Below, one piece after another: positions 9,061 through 20,371 of a stretch of DNA of 64,000 nucleotides; positions within the stretch are counted from its first letter, which is position 1; every line of letters starts with the position of its first letter. Under the pieces are notes generated by a model. It worked only from the letters and a program-made list of their open reading frames with translations. It had not been told where the DNA came from and searched no databases. Source of the DNA: Panulirus ornatus. Taxonomy: Eukaryota > Arthropoda > Malacostraca > Decapoda > Palinuridae. The stretch is from contig NC_092257.1 of NCBI RefSeq assembly GCF_036320965.1, positions 16,497,913-16,561,912 on the forward strand, read 5' to 3'. Made by a program: the position numbers and the translations under genes.

Positions 9061-10936
9061 AAAGGCTTGTCTCACGTTGCTAGTTAAGAATTTTCCTCAT
9101 TCCGTTATTCATTGTAAACACTCTCATGGTCATTATCCCAAAATGACTTAATTATATGTCCTCTGGTTACTCTCTCCCTCCAAGAAGTGTTCTCGATCCA
9201 CTTCATTGATCTCGTCTTGAAGGATATGATCAGGTCACCCTTTTCTTTTCTCTCTTCCAAGATGGGCAAACTCATAGCCGTTAGCCTTACCCTGTCAATG
9301 ATACCTTAACATGTGACTAAAAGAAACCCATTTGTCCATCCAGAACGTATTCTTTTACCTATACTGGGAGAACGACACGGCCGTCCACGATGCTCTTTTC
9401 GCGGACGAGAATGGGTTAGGATATAATCTCTTCGGTTCGGAATCTTCCATGCCCTACCTCCTGACAAGCTACAAGACGCGTAGACTCAACAAACCCCACA
9501 AGTACGGCCAGCGATCCAAATACCTCGTACGGCCACAGCGCGTTGCTGAGGTGGGCAACCATAATGTCTGGGAACACATTGGTGAGTGGTGTGTCTGCAT
9601 GCATGCGCCTTATGTTTCACTCTTTCGAATTCTTGTTGCTCAGTACGACAGTAGCTTTGTGTTCAAAACACAATCGCGCAGATTTATTTTCTCTTGTTTT
9701 CTCGACATTGTATAATTCGATAAGAGGATTAAGGACTATTTTTTTTAATAATCAATTAACTTTGCCGTATGATTCATAACACCATTTTTCTATTATGTGT
9801 ATCACAAACAACTGGGACAGTTCGAATCATTATAAGTTTACTGCCCTTTCCTCTCCAGTCACCTCATGGGACAGGTCTTACAGATCTTACCTCTCATCTC
9901 TTCAAATCCCTTTTTCTTTCATGTAGTGACATATGTCCAGTACACTGCAGGATAGGCGTCGTTAAACCACAGTTATAGAGTGAGCATCCCAATCTGTCCT
10001 CCCAACACAGGAACTAAGGCGGTGAAGAACGTCCCGCCTGACGCTGGCCTCTCGCACCACTACCGGATCTGTGAACTAGGCGGCTTCGACTGCCTGAAGC
10101 AGTCCAACTCGGTGAGTCACAAGCCACCTCTCTTTTTTCTCTCTCTCTCGGGATGGAGACCACGGCGTCTACTCAGAGATTTAAATTCTATGGCCTACAT
10201 AATGATAGAAGTAGCATCAGTGTAATAGATCAGGCAACTGAGGGTCATTCCTGCGTTATTTGGCATCAGTGTTTATAAGGAATATGTGATCGAAGGACAC
10301 GGTTGGTAGGTCATTCTAGGAATTCTGTGGAGTTTAAGGTGACTTTTCAGAGCAAACTACTACCGAATATCTTGGCATTGGTATATCATACGTGTATAAT
10401 GTAGACCTACAAACTTCTGATGCTGCAGTACATTGCTAAGGATGATAGCGACTTAGCCCTACCAATACATCCCTAAGGAAGATAGCGACTTAGCCCTACT
10501 GTGGAGCAGAGGGTAATCGAACGAAAAGCGATTGCTGTTGTCTTCATGAGCTTAGGTTACCAACGATGGAGAACTTGAGTCATCTTAAATGGTGTTAAAG
10601 CGTATCTATATTCGTTTTAACATCCATGTACCACCGATATTCATATTATCTCCACATTGTATAGCACATCCTGCCAACAGGTTTACATCATCAGTCTTTT
10701 GATGATGAGATGAGATATGGCTGCACAGATAAACAAACAGAAGTTTAGAAATGCGATGCTTGTGTACGTTCGCGTCGGCCAGTTATAACGTCAAAACGTG
10801 TCTTCTTTGCTTGCAGGTGGACCGCATCGCGCACCACTGGCTGCTGCCCCTTGCCAAGCAGGTGGCTGGGGCCTGCTTCAGAATATTCCCCAAGGAAGGA
10901 TGTCCCATAGCGCCTCCGCTAGGCTCCCCATGGTGA
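1122..10936 (+). CDS. Glycosyltransferase family 92 (DUF23) gene, 5' end missing
   Basis: Six exons join in one frame to about 437 residues ending in TGA at 10934-10936. The largest exon carries the family-92 core: a [22 protein letters not shown] motif, then [11 protein letters not shown], then the metal-binding DxD in VDVDEFL (about residues 255-257). Upstream, [15 protein letters not shown] is the usual N-terminal block of this domain, and a WENDTAVHD block follows the DxD. The best-studied member, C. elegans GALT-1, adds beta-1,4-galactose to core fucose of N-glycans in the Golgi; the substrate here is unknown. Members are normally type II membrane proteins, yet no membrane segment is visible, so one or more upstream exons probably lie left of the window. 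The Met at 1122 is only a lower bound for the coding start. The 6.4-kb intron between the first two visible exons holds an unrelated reading frame (3481-5772). Confidence 0.88.
1257..2900. other. Intron of the glycosyltransferase gene
   Basis: Apart from a long (CT)n tract at 1381-1451 and short A/T runs near 1311 and 2507, nothing recognisable is seen. Short reading frames on both strands show no conserved motif. Confidence 0.6.
1381..1451. repeat. (CT)n microsatellite
   Basis: About 35 uninterrupted CT units within the large intron of the glycosyltransferase gene. Confidence 0.95.
2940..3200 (-). mobile_element. Decayed, rearranged LINE fragment
   Basis: On the minus strand the residues [16 protein letters not shown] and [16 protein letters not shown] match the pre-RT region of the RTE-like element at 15.9-18.4 kb. 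They are followed by DNA matching a segment that lies upstream in that element (the GKETCVGKYQERLC region), so the internal order is swapped. No long frame remains. Confidence 0.8.
3253..3282. repeat. (CA)n microsatellite
   Basis: About 14 CA units immediately right of the LINE fragment. Confidence 0.9.
4157..4512. repeat. 24-bp minisatellite, first array (about 15 units)
   Basis: Units read CAGGACCACGTCCAGCCC then CGGCAG or GGGCAG. The first seven copies carry GGGCAG (Gly) and the following eight CGGCAG (Arg). The unit is open in at least two plus frames (QDHVQPRQ and GPRPAPAA) and one minus frame (LPGLDVVL), which explains the overlapping reading frames here. Confidence 0.95.
4726..4924. 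repeat. 24-bp minisatellite, second array (about 8 units)
   Basis: Same unit as the array at 4157, starting with a variant encoding QDHFQPRQ and ending with HSHFQLW. It lies between the first and second KH-like modules, so module plus array form a higher-order repeat. Confidence 0.95.
5136..5476. repeat. 24-bp minisatellite, third array (about 14 units)
   Basis: Same unit and same first (QDHFQPRQ) and last (HSHFQLW) variants as the second array, but with about six more copies. The length difference between otherwise near-identical arrays points to recent expansion. Confidence 0.95.
5890..6075. repeat. ATCACCCATTACTAAGG-type tandem repeat
   Basis: Degenerate units of about 29 bp containing CACCCATTACTAAGG and TTATAGAATTAG; the last three copies are nearly exact. 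It lies in the large intron downstream of the repeat-protein frame. Confidence 0.8.
6080..7660. other. Intron of the glycosyltransferase gene, nothing recognised
   Basis: Ordinary mixed-composition intron sequence. Short frames at 6830-7018 and 7216-7596 on the minus strand show no family motif. Confidence 0.5.
7664..7768 (+). CDS. Family-92 glycosyltransferase exon (35 codons)
   Basis: Begins after CTCTCCCAG and ends before GTAAGG, phase 0 on both sides. It encodes [19 protein letters not shown] through to [10 protein letters not shown]. The YSAYxDxR block is a hallmark of the family; the run of five lysines at the exon end is unusual but stays in frame. Confidence 0.88.
8135..8749 (+). CDS. 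Family-92 glycosyltransferase catalytic exon (205 codons)
   Basis: Acceptor CCCTTCAG, donor GTGAGC, phase 0 on both sides. It encodes most of the catalytic domain: the VWW segment, the CVKPFHYNF and [17 protein letters not shown] blocks, and VDVDEFLIP with the DxD. One potential N-glycosylation site (NMS) is visible just before the CVKP block. Confidence 0.95.
8983..9056. repeat. (CT)n microsatellite
   Basis: About 37 CT units in the intron between the catalytic exon and the next exon of the glycosyltransferase gene. Confidence 0.95.
9344..9581 (+). CDS. Family-92 glycosyltransferase exon
   Basis: Acceptor GTCCATCCAG, donor GTGAGT. It encodes [16 protein letters not shown] through GNHNVWEHI and ends one base into a glycine codon (phase 1). 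It continues the catalytic domain directly after VYVFQ of the preceding exon. Confidence 0.92.
10011..10111 (+). CDS. Family-92 glycosyltransferase exon
   Basis: Acceptor CCCAACACAG, donor GTGAGT. It completes the split glycine codon and encodes [19 protein letters not shown] and then [15 protein letters not shown]. The HHYR segment with following cysteines is typical of the C-terminal part of the domain. Confidence 0.92.
10817..10936 (+). CDS. Family-92 glycosyltransferase last exon
   Basis: Acceptor TTGCTTGCAG. It encodes 39 residues from [16 protein letters not shown] to the C-terminus PPLGSPW and a TGA stop. No clear AATAAA signal was found in the few hundred bases downstream, so the transcript end is not placed. 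Confidence 0.9.
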   Translation: MDRIAHHWLLPLAKQVAGACFRIFPKEGCPIAPPLGSPW

Positions 10937-11711
10937 TTCTTCCTCCCCTTCGAAGGAGGTTGAGAAAACTGCCTTTGAAAATCACCCCAACGAACTGTGA
11001 TCCTGCAAGCGTACTAAGTAATCTTAAGTTTAAATCCCAGGTCAGTGCCCAGACTGTAGAGAATTAGTAGCACTGCCTCCTAGTGTGGTGGTGCCTCTTA
11101 GTATTAGTGTCTCCCTCAGGTCTTCCTTCCCCTCACAAAACACCTGACCAAACCACTGAACAACGGGAGATGTCCCGCTTAATGTCCTCGCTCACTGGAC
11201 ATTTTGGAATGCCAAAATGACTTCACCTGACGCTTGAACAGACAGGATAGGCGAAATGTATGCCGAACGTGCCATCAGAAGTGCCTTACTTAACTATTTG
11301 CTCACATGTCGAAATTATGCAAAAGGATGTACCTATGTAGAGCTAGGATGCAGCAGTCAGTAACTTCAAAGTTGAGGGAAAGGTTACGTTGGAAGATGTT
11401 AGGCTCCGACAACCGTGCTGAGTTACGATTCATTATTCAGACAATTTGTTGCTGTTGCGGAACGCAGGTCATACTAGATCAATGTCATGATTGGATCGCA
11501 GAGAATTTATCCATAACTTCCATAGACGTGCTTTTTTTTATACCCCCAGGTCAGAAGTTACATTACTAGCATTAACTCAGGTTACGATAGGCGATATTGG
11601 TGTGTGCAGAGAGAATACAGGATTCCCATCTCAGGACCCAGCGTCAATGCTGCATTCTATGTAGGAACGGGGATATTAATGACTCCTTTGGAGCGATAAG
11701 ACCACGGACGA

Positions 11712-11787
<76 letters not shown>

Positions 11788-11925
11788 GTTTCTGTGTGTA
11801 AATTCATATGTATGTGTGACTACTGTTTGTGTGTTAAGCGGAGTTTTACACTCGTATTGCCCTGTCTCTTAACCTTGTTATATATACTATGACTTGACTC
11901 TTGTATATATACACACACGCACATC
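10937..11925. other. Downstream of the glycosyltransferase gene
   Basis: Probable 3' UTR or intergenic DNA with no recognisable coding signal. It contains a (TA)n tract at 11713-11786. Confidence 0.5.
11713..11786. repeat. (TA)n microsatellite
   Basis: About 37 uninterrupted TA units. No element junction was recognised beside it. Confidence 0.95.
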
Positions 11926-11929
11926 AGTC

Positions 11930-12085
11930 ATACCAGGTGTCCATATACCTACCAGCCCAAGGGGAAGATGAATAACTGGGTTGGCTATGAGCAGACTGTC
12001 GCTCCTAGGATTCGAACCGGGTGGGTCCGTGCGTGAATCGCGGTCAGCATCGGAAACCACTACACCATTACATTGTGTGTGTGTG
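11930..12085 (-). mobile_element. tRNA-derived SINE fragment
   Basis: Read on the minus strand, the sequence has an A-box-like TGGTGTAGTGGTT and a B-box GGTTCGAATCC about 40 bases later, followed by a non-tRNA body. These are the two internal RNA polymerase III promoter boxes. A functional tRNA is unlikely because the acceptor stem does not close and a long body follows. A GT/CA tract lies at its 5' side. Confidence 0.65.
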
Positions 12086-12089
12086 TGTG

Positions 12090-13450
12090 TTATGAAGAAA
12101 TCTTTGTTAACAACTGCAATTATAAGTTAAATGTAGAGTAATATAAGAGAACTGATTAGCTGGAATAAAGTTCATGATACTCGACCCTGTCTGATCTGCG
12201 GGACACATGCCTAGATTTCGAAGACCTGTATACCCAGCGATAAACTGTCATGATAGAGGAACGCAAACAGCTCAGTACTAACCTCTCGTGTACCGGTGGG
12301 CAGCAAATTATATACTGTCGTCTTCCTAATGAGACTTTTGGGTCAGGAAGTTTGGATTCGACTTGTATACTTCTAGGTATTGACATTATCAGTTCATGGT
12401 AAAAGACCATTTAAACGAGTTATAAACTATAAACTACCGACACCGTGACAACCTCCACAGGTTCTTATAAACCTAATCAGTTCAGCTTTAGATATACCGT
12501 TGCTCACCTTTCAACGCGAAAAACTGATTGGGATGCAGAAAAATTCTGTGACTTGTTTACGTGCAAAGTGTGAGAGTATGGGGGACTGTCTGGTACAATC
12601 TTCTCTCAGGTAAGCCAACCTCGTTCCATGACTGTATTCAGTCAGCTTATTTGGTAAATCCTCGAGCTTCATGAGCTTGTTAATGAGGCGATTTCTCTTG
12701 TCAACGGAGGGTGATTGTGCGTTCGACAGAAAGGAGGAGTAAAGGTGGACCAGGTGTTTTGATTATGAGTACAAAATGATGTATGGTAATCGTGTTAGGA
12801 CATGACGTATGAATGAGAATAATGGCACGGTTTATTAATGAGATGAGAGCGGGAACAAAACACATTTTGAAATACGAATGTACACGTGTATGATACCATC
12901 AGCATGGCATGCCCGAGTTAGGGGAGCGGTATGTTTTTTAAGGTCACGAAGATATCGGTCATAAAAGCTTATTTAGTGTTTGTTTATGTGCATGGCTAAA
13001 TTATGGGACACCTCTGCTGCCAGAGATGTACGCATATAAATCCTAGTATCTGGCGTGAAAAAATAAAAGCCAAAGGATACCATTAACAAATATTGTGGGG
13101 CATTTAATCCATGACAGATGGAGGGTAGATGTGTACAGTTGACGCCTTCGTTCATGTTCGCGACGCTACCTCGCGTAAGGCACGTAGGAAAACTTGAGTA
13201 TGAAACAAGATGCTTAGATGAACTCGCCTAAAACAACAAATCGTTGATTATAAACAAACTGCAAAATATGTAATAAAAATCAACGCGAATGAATTCATCT
13301 GCCATCAGAACAGACATTTACCACAAGAGAATAGAAGGGTGTGTGTCATCTTACTCCCTCCCCAGCCTTGCATCCATCCTTACTACCCATAATTTCCTCT
13401 CTCCCTCATCCTGCCAACCTGCCGTGGTAACTATGTGCCTTATACGATGC

Positions 13451-13522
<72 letters not shown>

Positions 13523-13840
13523 GAAGAATCCATATATGTACGTGCCAGATGTTTGTTTTAATACCCTGATGATAGATCATTGACATAGCTAACTTTTTAA
13601 TCTGGTGATTATTAAATGCTATCATTTTATTTGTGAGTACCCTAACCCATTTTCTATGAAAGTCTTGGTGTTACCGTGGGTCTCTTTTTAAAGGCTCTTG
13701 CAGTACAAGACTGCGCTCCTTCCAGTAGCAGGGAGATGTACATTCCTTTCGAGTAGTAAGTTCTTTGACGAGACTATACTTCCAAGGATACAGCCTCGCC
13801 AAAGGGCACTTTTCTCTCGGTGTAGCCCCTTGCAGGCGGA
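12090..13840. other. Intergenic, nothing recognised
   Basis: No conserved reading frame is visible on either strand. A (TA)n tract of about 30 units occupies 13453-13514. Confidence 0.5.
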
Positions 13841-13870
13841 GCCCGGTACCATATATATATATATATATAT

Positions 13871-15832
13871 GGTTTGCGTTTGCGAGGTAGCGCAAGGAAA
13901 CAGACGAAAGAAATGGCCCAACCCACCCCCATACACATGTATATACATACGTCCACACACGCAAATATACATACCTACACAGCTTTCCATGGTTTACCCC
14001 AGACGCTTCACATGCCCTGATTCAACCCACTGACAGCACGTCAACCCCGGTATACCACATCGATCCAATTCACTCTATTCCTTGCCCTCCTTTCACCCTC
14101 CTGCATGTTCAGGCCCCGATCACACAAAATCTTTTTCACTCCATCTTTCCACCTCCAATTTGGTCTCCCACTTCTCGTTCCCTCCACCTCCGACACATAC
14201 ATCCTCTTGGTCAATCTTTCCTCACTCATTCTCTCCATGTGCCCAAACCATTTCAAAACACCCTCTTCTGCTCTCTCAACCACGCTCTTTTTATTTCCAC
14301 ACATCTCTCTTACCCTTACGTTACTTACTCGATCAAACCACCTCACACCACACATTTTCCTCAAACATCTCATTTCCAGCACATCCATCCTCCTGCGCAC
14401 AACTCTATCCATAGCCCACGCCTCGCAACCATACAACATTGTTGGAACCACTATTCCTTCAAACATACCCATTTTTGCTTTCCGAGATAATGTTCTCGAC
14501 TTCCATACATTCTTCAAGGCTCCCAGAATTTTCGCCCCCTCCCCCACCCTATGATCCACTTCCGCTTCCATGGTTCCATCCGCTGCCAGATCCACTCCCA
14601 GATATCTAAAACACTTCACTTCCTCCAGTTTTTCTCCATTCAAACTCACCTCCCAATTGACTTGACCCTCAACCCTACTGTACCTAATAACCTTGCTCTT
14701 ATTCACATTTACTCTTAACTTTCTTCTTTCACACACTTTACCAAACTCAGTCACCAGCTTCTGCAGTTTCTCACATGAATCAGCCACCAGCGCTGTATCA
14801 TCAGCGAACAACAACTGACTCACTTCCCAAGCTCTCTCATCCCCAACAGACTTCATACTTGCCCCTCTTTCCAAAACTCTTGCATTCACCTCCCTAACAA
14901 CCCCATCCATAAACAAATTAAACAACCATGGAGACATCACACACCCCTGCCGCAAACCTACATTCACTGAGAACCAATCACTTTCCTCTCTTCCTACACG
15001 TACACATGCCTTACATCCTCGATAAAAACTTTTCACTGCTTCTAACAACTTGCCTCCCACACCATATATTCTTAATACCTTCCACAGAGCATCTCTATCA
15101 ACTCTATCATATGCCTTCTCCAGATCCAGGTGAAAAAATGGCAAATGAGAGTTGGGGTGAGAGAGTATCATTAAATTTTAGGGAGAATAAAAAGATGTTC
15201 TGGAAGGAGGTAAATAAAGTGTGTAAGACAAGGGAGCAAATGGGAACTTCAGTGAAGGGTGCAAATGGGGAGGTGATAACAAGTAGTGGTGATGTGAGAA
15301 GGAGATGGAGTGAGTATTTTGAAGGTTTGTTGAATGTGTTTGATGATAGAGTGGCAGATATAGGGTGTTTTGGTCGAGGTGGTGTGCAAAGTGAGAGGGT
15401 TAGTGAAAATGATTTGGTAAACAGAGAAGAGGTAGTAAAAGCTTTGCGGAAGATGAAAGCCGGCAAGGCAGCAGGTTTGGATGGTATTGCAGTGGAATTT
15501 ATTAAAAAAGGGGGTGACTGTATTGTTGACTGGTTGGTAAGGTTATTTAATGTATGTATGACTCATGGTGAGGTGCCTGAGGATTGGCGGAATGCGTGCA
15601 TAGTGCCATTGTACAAAGGCAAAGGGGATAAGAGTGAGTGCTCAAATTACAGAGGTATAAGTTTGTTGAGTATTCCTGGTAAATTATATGGGAGGGTATT
15701 GATTGAGAGGGTGAAGGCATGTACAGAGCATCAGATTGGGGAAGAGCAGTGTGGTTTCAGAAGTGGTAGAGGATGTGTGGATCAGGTGTTTGCTTTGAAG
15801 AATGTACGTGAGAAATACTTAGAAAAGCAAAT

Positions 15833-15834
<2 letters not shown>
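13871..15834 (-). mobile_element. RTE-like LINE copy with inverted 5' segment
   Basis: From 15128 down to 13871 the minus strand reads the reverse transcriptase from LEKAYDRVDRDALWKV through QLLFADDTALVADS (the F/YADD catalytic motif) to the C-terminal GVRWFDRVSNVRVREM and WFGHMERMSEERL blocks and a 3' UTR of about 190 bp. From 15131 to 15834 the plus strand reads the segment that should precede it (ANESWGER through GFRSGRGCVDQ to EKYLEKQMD). Compared with the copy at 15.9-18.4 kb, only about 16 bp are missing between the end of the inverted part and the start of the direct part. This is the layout expected from twin priming. The 3' terminus lacks the last 30 or so bases and poly-A and abuts a short (TA)n at 13851-13870. 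Confidence 0.88.
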
Positions 15835-15924
<90 letters not shown>

Positions 15925-15933
15925 ATATATATA
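15835..15933. repeat. (TA)n microsatellite between two LINE copies
   Basis: Nearly pure TA run that starts exactly where the left LINE copy stops matching and ends a few bases before the next LINE copy begins. Confidence 0.95.
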
Positions 15934-15940
15934 AATGTTA

Positions 15941-18417
15941 ATGTGCTGAGAGGTGCTACTGGAGGGATGTCTGATCATTATCTTGTGGAGGCTAAGGTGA
16001 AGATTAGTATGGGTTTTCAGAAAAGAGGAGTGAATGTTGGGGTGAAGAAGGTGGTGAGAGTAAGTGAGCTTGGGAAGGAGACCTGTGTGGGGAAGTACCA
16101 GGAGAGACTGTGTACAGAATGGAAAAAGGTGAGAACAATGGAAGTAAGGGGAGTGGGGGAAGAATGGGATGTATTTAGGGAATCAGTGATGGATTGCGCA
16201 AAAGATGCTTGTGGCATGAGAAGAGTGGGAGGTGGGCTGTTTAGAAAGGGTAGTGAGTGGTGGGATGAAGAAGTAAGAGTATTAGTGAAAGAGAAGAGAG
16301 AGGCATTTGGACGATTTTTGCAGGGAAAAAATGCAATTGAGTGGGAGAAGTATAAAAGAAAGAGACAGGAGGTCAAGAGAAAGGTGCAAGAGGTGAAAAA
16401 AAGGGCAAATGAGAGTTGGGGTGAGAGACTATCAGTAAATTTTAGGGAGAATAAAAAGATGTTCTGGAAGGAGGTAAATAGGGTGCGTAAGACAAGGGAG
16501 CAAATGGGAACTTCAGTGAAGGGCGTAAATGGGGAGGTGATAACAAGTAGCGGTGATGTGAGAAGGAGATGGAATGAGTATTTTGAAGGTTTGTTGAATG
16601 TGTCTGATGACAGAGTGGCAGATATAGGGTGTTTTGGTCGAGGTGGTGTGCAAAGTGAGAGGGTTAGGGAAAATGATTTGGTAAACAGAGAAGAGGTAGT
16701 AAAAGCTTTGCGGAAGATGAAAGCCGGCAAGGCAGCAGGTTTGGATGGTATTGCAGTGGAATTTATTAAAAAAGGGGGTGACTGTATCGTTGACTGGTTG
16801 GTAAGGTTATTTAATGTATGTATGACTCATGGTGAGGTGCCTGAGGATTGGCGGAATGCGTGCATAGTGCCATTGTACAAAGGCAAAGGGGATAAGAGTG
16901 AGTGCTCAAATTACAGAGGTATAAGTTTGTTGAGTATTCCTGGTAAATTATATGGGAGGGTATTGATTGAGAGGGTGAAGGCATGTACAGAGCATCAGAT
17001 TGGGGAAGAGCAGTGCGGTTTCAGAAGTGGTAGAGGATGTGTGGATCAGGTGTTTGCTTTGAAGAATGTATGTGAGAAATACTTAGAAAAGCAAATGGAT
17101 TTGTATGTAGCATTTATGGATCTGGAGAAGGCATATGATAGAGTTGATAGAGATGCTCTGTGGAAGGTATTAAGAATATATGGTGTGGGAGGCAAGTTGT
17201 TAGAAGCAGTGAAAAGTTTTTATCGAGGATGTAAGGCATGTGTACGTGTAGGAAGAGAGGAAAGTGATTGGTTCTCAGTGACTGTAGGTTTGCGGCAGGG
17301 ATGTGTGATGTCTCCATGGTTGTTTAATTTGTTTATGGATGGGGTTGTAAGGGAGGTAAATGCAAGAGTCCTGGAAAGAGGGGCAAGTATGAAGTCTGTT
17401 GGGGATGAGAGAGCTTGGGAAGTGAGTCAGTTGTTGTTCGCTGATGATACAGCGCTGGTGGCTGATTCATGTGAGAAACTGCAGAAGCTGGTGACTGAGT
17501 TTGGTAAAGTGTGTGGAAGAAGAAAGTTGAGAGTAAATGTGAATAAGAGCAAGGTTATTAGGTACAGTAGGGGTGAGGGTCAAGTCAATTGGGAGGTGAG
17601 TTTGAATGGAGAAAAACTGGAGGAAGTGAAGTGTTTTAGATATCTGGGAGTGGATCTGTCAGCGGATGGAACCATGGAAGCGGAAGTGGATCATAGGGTG
17701 GGGGAGGGGGCGAAAATTTTGGGAGCCTTGAAAAATGTGTGGAAGTCGAGAACATTATCTCGGAAAGCAAAAATGGGTATGTTTGAGGGAATAGTGGTTC
17801 CAACAATGTTGTATGGTTGCGAGGCGTGGGCTATGGATAGAGATGTGCGCAGGAGGATGGATGTGCTGGAAATGAGATGTTTGAGGACAATGTGTGGTGT
17901 GAGGTGGTTTGATCGAGTAAGTAACGTAAGGGTAAGAGAGATGTGTGGAAATAAAAAGAGCGTGGTTGAGAGAGCAGAAGAGGGTGTTTTGAAATGGTTT
18001 GGGCACATGGAGAGAATGAGTGAGGAGAGATTGACCAAGAGGATATATGTGTCGGAGGTGGAGGGAACGAGGAGAAGAGGGAGACCAAATTGGAGGTGGA
18101 AAGATGGAGTGAAAAAGATTTTGTGTGATCGGGGCCTGAACATGCAGGAGGGTGAAAGGAGGGCAAGAAATAGAGTGAATTGGAGTCATGTGGTATACCG
18201 GGGTTGACGTGCTGTCAGTGGATTGAAGCAAGGCATGTGAAGCGTCTGGGGTAAACCATGGAAAGCTGTGTAGGTATGTATATTTGCGTGTGTGGACGTG
18301 TGTATGTACATGTGTATGGGGGGGGGGGGGTTGGGCCATTTCTTTCGTCTGTTTCCTTGCGCTACCTCGCAAACGCGGGAGACAGCGACAAAGTATAAAA
18401 AAAAAAAAAAAAAAAAA
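15941..18417 (+). mobile_element. RTE-like LINE, longest copy, reverse transcriptase frame open
   Basis: A frame from 15943 to 18207 encodes 754 residues without interruption. It opens with the last part of an AP-endonuclease domain (GGMSDHYLVEAKVKI contains the terminal SDH), then a basic linker, then the RT domain with KMKAGKAAGLDGI, YRGISLLSIPGKLYGRV, GFRSGRGCVDQ, LEKAYDRVDR, GLRQGCVMSPWLF and QLLFADDTALVADS, and a C-terminal region with WFGHMERMSEERL. Most of the endonuclease is missing, so this copy is 5'-truncated and not autonomous. A 3' UTR of about 190 bp ends GACAGCGACAAAGTAT plus poly-A (18397-18417), then TA and GT microsatellites. The family assignment (RTE group) rests on motif style, not a tree. 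Confidence 0.92.
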
Positions 18418-18447
18418 TATTTATATATATTTATATATATATATATA

Positions 18448-18478
<31 letters not shown>

Positions 18479-18479
18479 T
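18418..18479. repeat. (TA)n then (GT)n microsatellite
   Basis: TA-rich tract directly after the LINE poly-A, continuing into about 14 GT units. Confidence 0.9.
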
Positions 18480-18539
18480 TTTTCTCTCTTACATACTTGC
18501 TCACTGTTTCCCATGTTAGTGAAATAGCAACAGATATGG

Positions 18540-19130
18540 ATGAAAAAAGTGCCTCATTCACTGCTGTCCATTCTAAACACTTGTAATGCACTGAAACCAC
18601 AGCTCCCTCTCCATAACCAAGCCCCACAGACCTTTCCGTGGTTTCCCCCAGCTGCTTCAGCCTTAGTTCAGTCCACAGACAGCAGGTTGACTCATATATA
18701 CCACATTGCTCAATTTCACTATTCTATGGAAGAATTTCCCCTCATCCATGTTCAGACCCTGAGCACTCAAAATATTTTTCACTTCATCTTCCATTTCTAA
18801 TTTGGTCTCCCCCTCTCATTGTCACCTCCACTTCCAACACTTCCTCTCTATCAGCCTCTCCCCATTCATTGTCTCATAACAAAATCATTTCAGAAAACTT
18901 TCTTAAAAGCCATCACGTGATCTAACTATCCTCCACCACTTCTGAAACCACATTATTGCTCCCTAATCTGATGCTCTATACATGCCTTCACCCTCTCAAT
19001 CACCACTCTCCCATACACCTTGCAGGTACACTCAGTAAACTTATATTTTTTTAGTTCAGACACTCACCTTTCAACAATGCCCCTATACATGCAGTCTGCA
19101 CATCCTCAAGCATCTCACCATGATCCATAC
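18540..19130 (-). mobile_element. Old LINE relic, minus orientation
   Basis: Minus-strand 3' UTR and C-terminal DNA of an older subfamily: the words TGTAATGCACTGAAACCACA, CCATGGTTT-like and CAATTCACTATTC recur as in the copies at 31.3 and 59.2 kb. Many small gaps remove any frame. Confidence 0.7.
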
Positions 19131-19134
19131 ATAC

Positions 19135-20305
19135 AATGAAAATCCTAACTAGATAATCAGCCTCACATCCAGTGGGCAGGACCACAGGTCATGGAGTGTA
19201 GTGATGTTAAATGTGACTATGTGGAAGAGTGAGGGCCATCTGAGCAGCATGTGTTTAGTACCTTCACTGTGGTATGTGTATCAATTGCCAAGAAGGGTCT
19301 TGAGATATGTTGAACCAATGTTTGTGGTGTTGTAGGGATGGGAGATGTCAAGAGCTCAGATGAGAAGTGTAGCCCGCATATGTTTGGAGAGAGTGGTTTT
19401 AAGACGAGTGTATGTCTGCTGGGGTGGCCTTTAAGATGGAGTTGAAAGGGCTGTTGTTTAACAGTTATTGGATTATTTTTGAGTACATGTTTTGTAAATG
19501 AGTTTTTCATAATGTAGGTTGCTGCTGAAGTGTAAACAGAGATAAGCTTTATTATTTCTATCTTAGCAATGGTAATTAATTATGGAGTGGTTTGGATAGG
19601 AATGGTCTGGTGTGGATGCAAATATTTGAGTGACAAGTAAACTGAGGTGGAATTGTACCAGGAGGATCTTCATTCCACCAAGTAGATGTTGTGTGAAAGT
19701 GATTGCTCGGCAGTCATAAATCATTCTGAGTGCTCTGTTTCCAGAGGTTTGCAGCTTTGTTATATTCTCTTTTGAGAGGATGGATGGCCAGGCAGGTTTA
19801 TGTAGTTTAGGATGCAGTGATTAAATTCTATATACACTAGCAAATTCTTTTTCATATCTAAATCTGATACAACTCAATGATCTGCAAACATTAGTTTATT
19901 TGAGGCTTTTGTACTGATGATTGTGGTATGAACTGTGAGTGTCCCATGTACTGTACATGATGCCTAAAAACGTTGTTTTGTTGGCCATACAAGATAATGG
20001 AAGGGTGCAGGTTATAGTAATGTCAGTCTAGGATTAAAAGAGTAACTAAAGACTTCTGTTTGATGCAGACACTCTGTTCTGGGTGAACCATTTTTCAGTT
20101 GTATAATGTGCTGTTGCATGTTTGTTGTTCCCTCCGTGGTCTATAAGGATAAATAGGAGGTTGTGCAGGAGGAGCTGCTTCTTTGGAAACTCTATTTAGG
20201 GGTTTTACACGGACACTAACACTCCTCTGTCTAGCACTCCATAATTTGGAAACTCCTCACTTCAGCACAAACAAGAATACAGGTGTTCAGTGAAATGGCA
20301 TTAGT
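19135..20305. other. Intergenic, unrecognised, partly repetitive
   Basis: No convincing gene. Around 19285-19335 a stretch containing GATATGTTG and TGTTTGT resembles one near 50310-50360, so part of this may be an unnamed interspersed repeat. Confidence 0.45.
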
Positions 20306-20307
20306 GT

Positions 20308-20311
<4 letters not shown>

Positions 20312-20368
<57 letters not shown>
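20312..20368. repeat. (TA)n microsatellite at LINE 3' end
   Basis: TA run touching the poly-T (minus-strand poly-A) of the next LINE copy. Confidence 0.95.

Positions 20369-20371
<3 letters not shown>

Noticed and set aside
12000..12085. Possible tRNA gene
   Set aside because: A- and B-box words are present, but the stems do not close well and a non-tRNA body follows; fits a SINE head.
14082..14554. Plus-strand frames of 83-149 codons over the LINE copies (also at 17.7-18.4, 20.4-21.1, 22.0-22.5 and 53.5-54.0 kb)
   Set aside because: They are antisense to the reverse transcriptase and recur in every LINE copy with no motif of their own.
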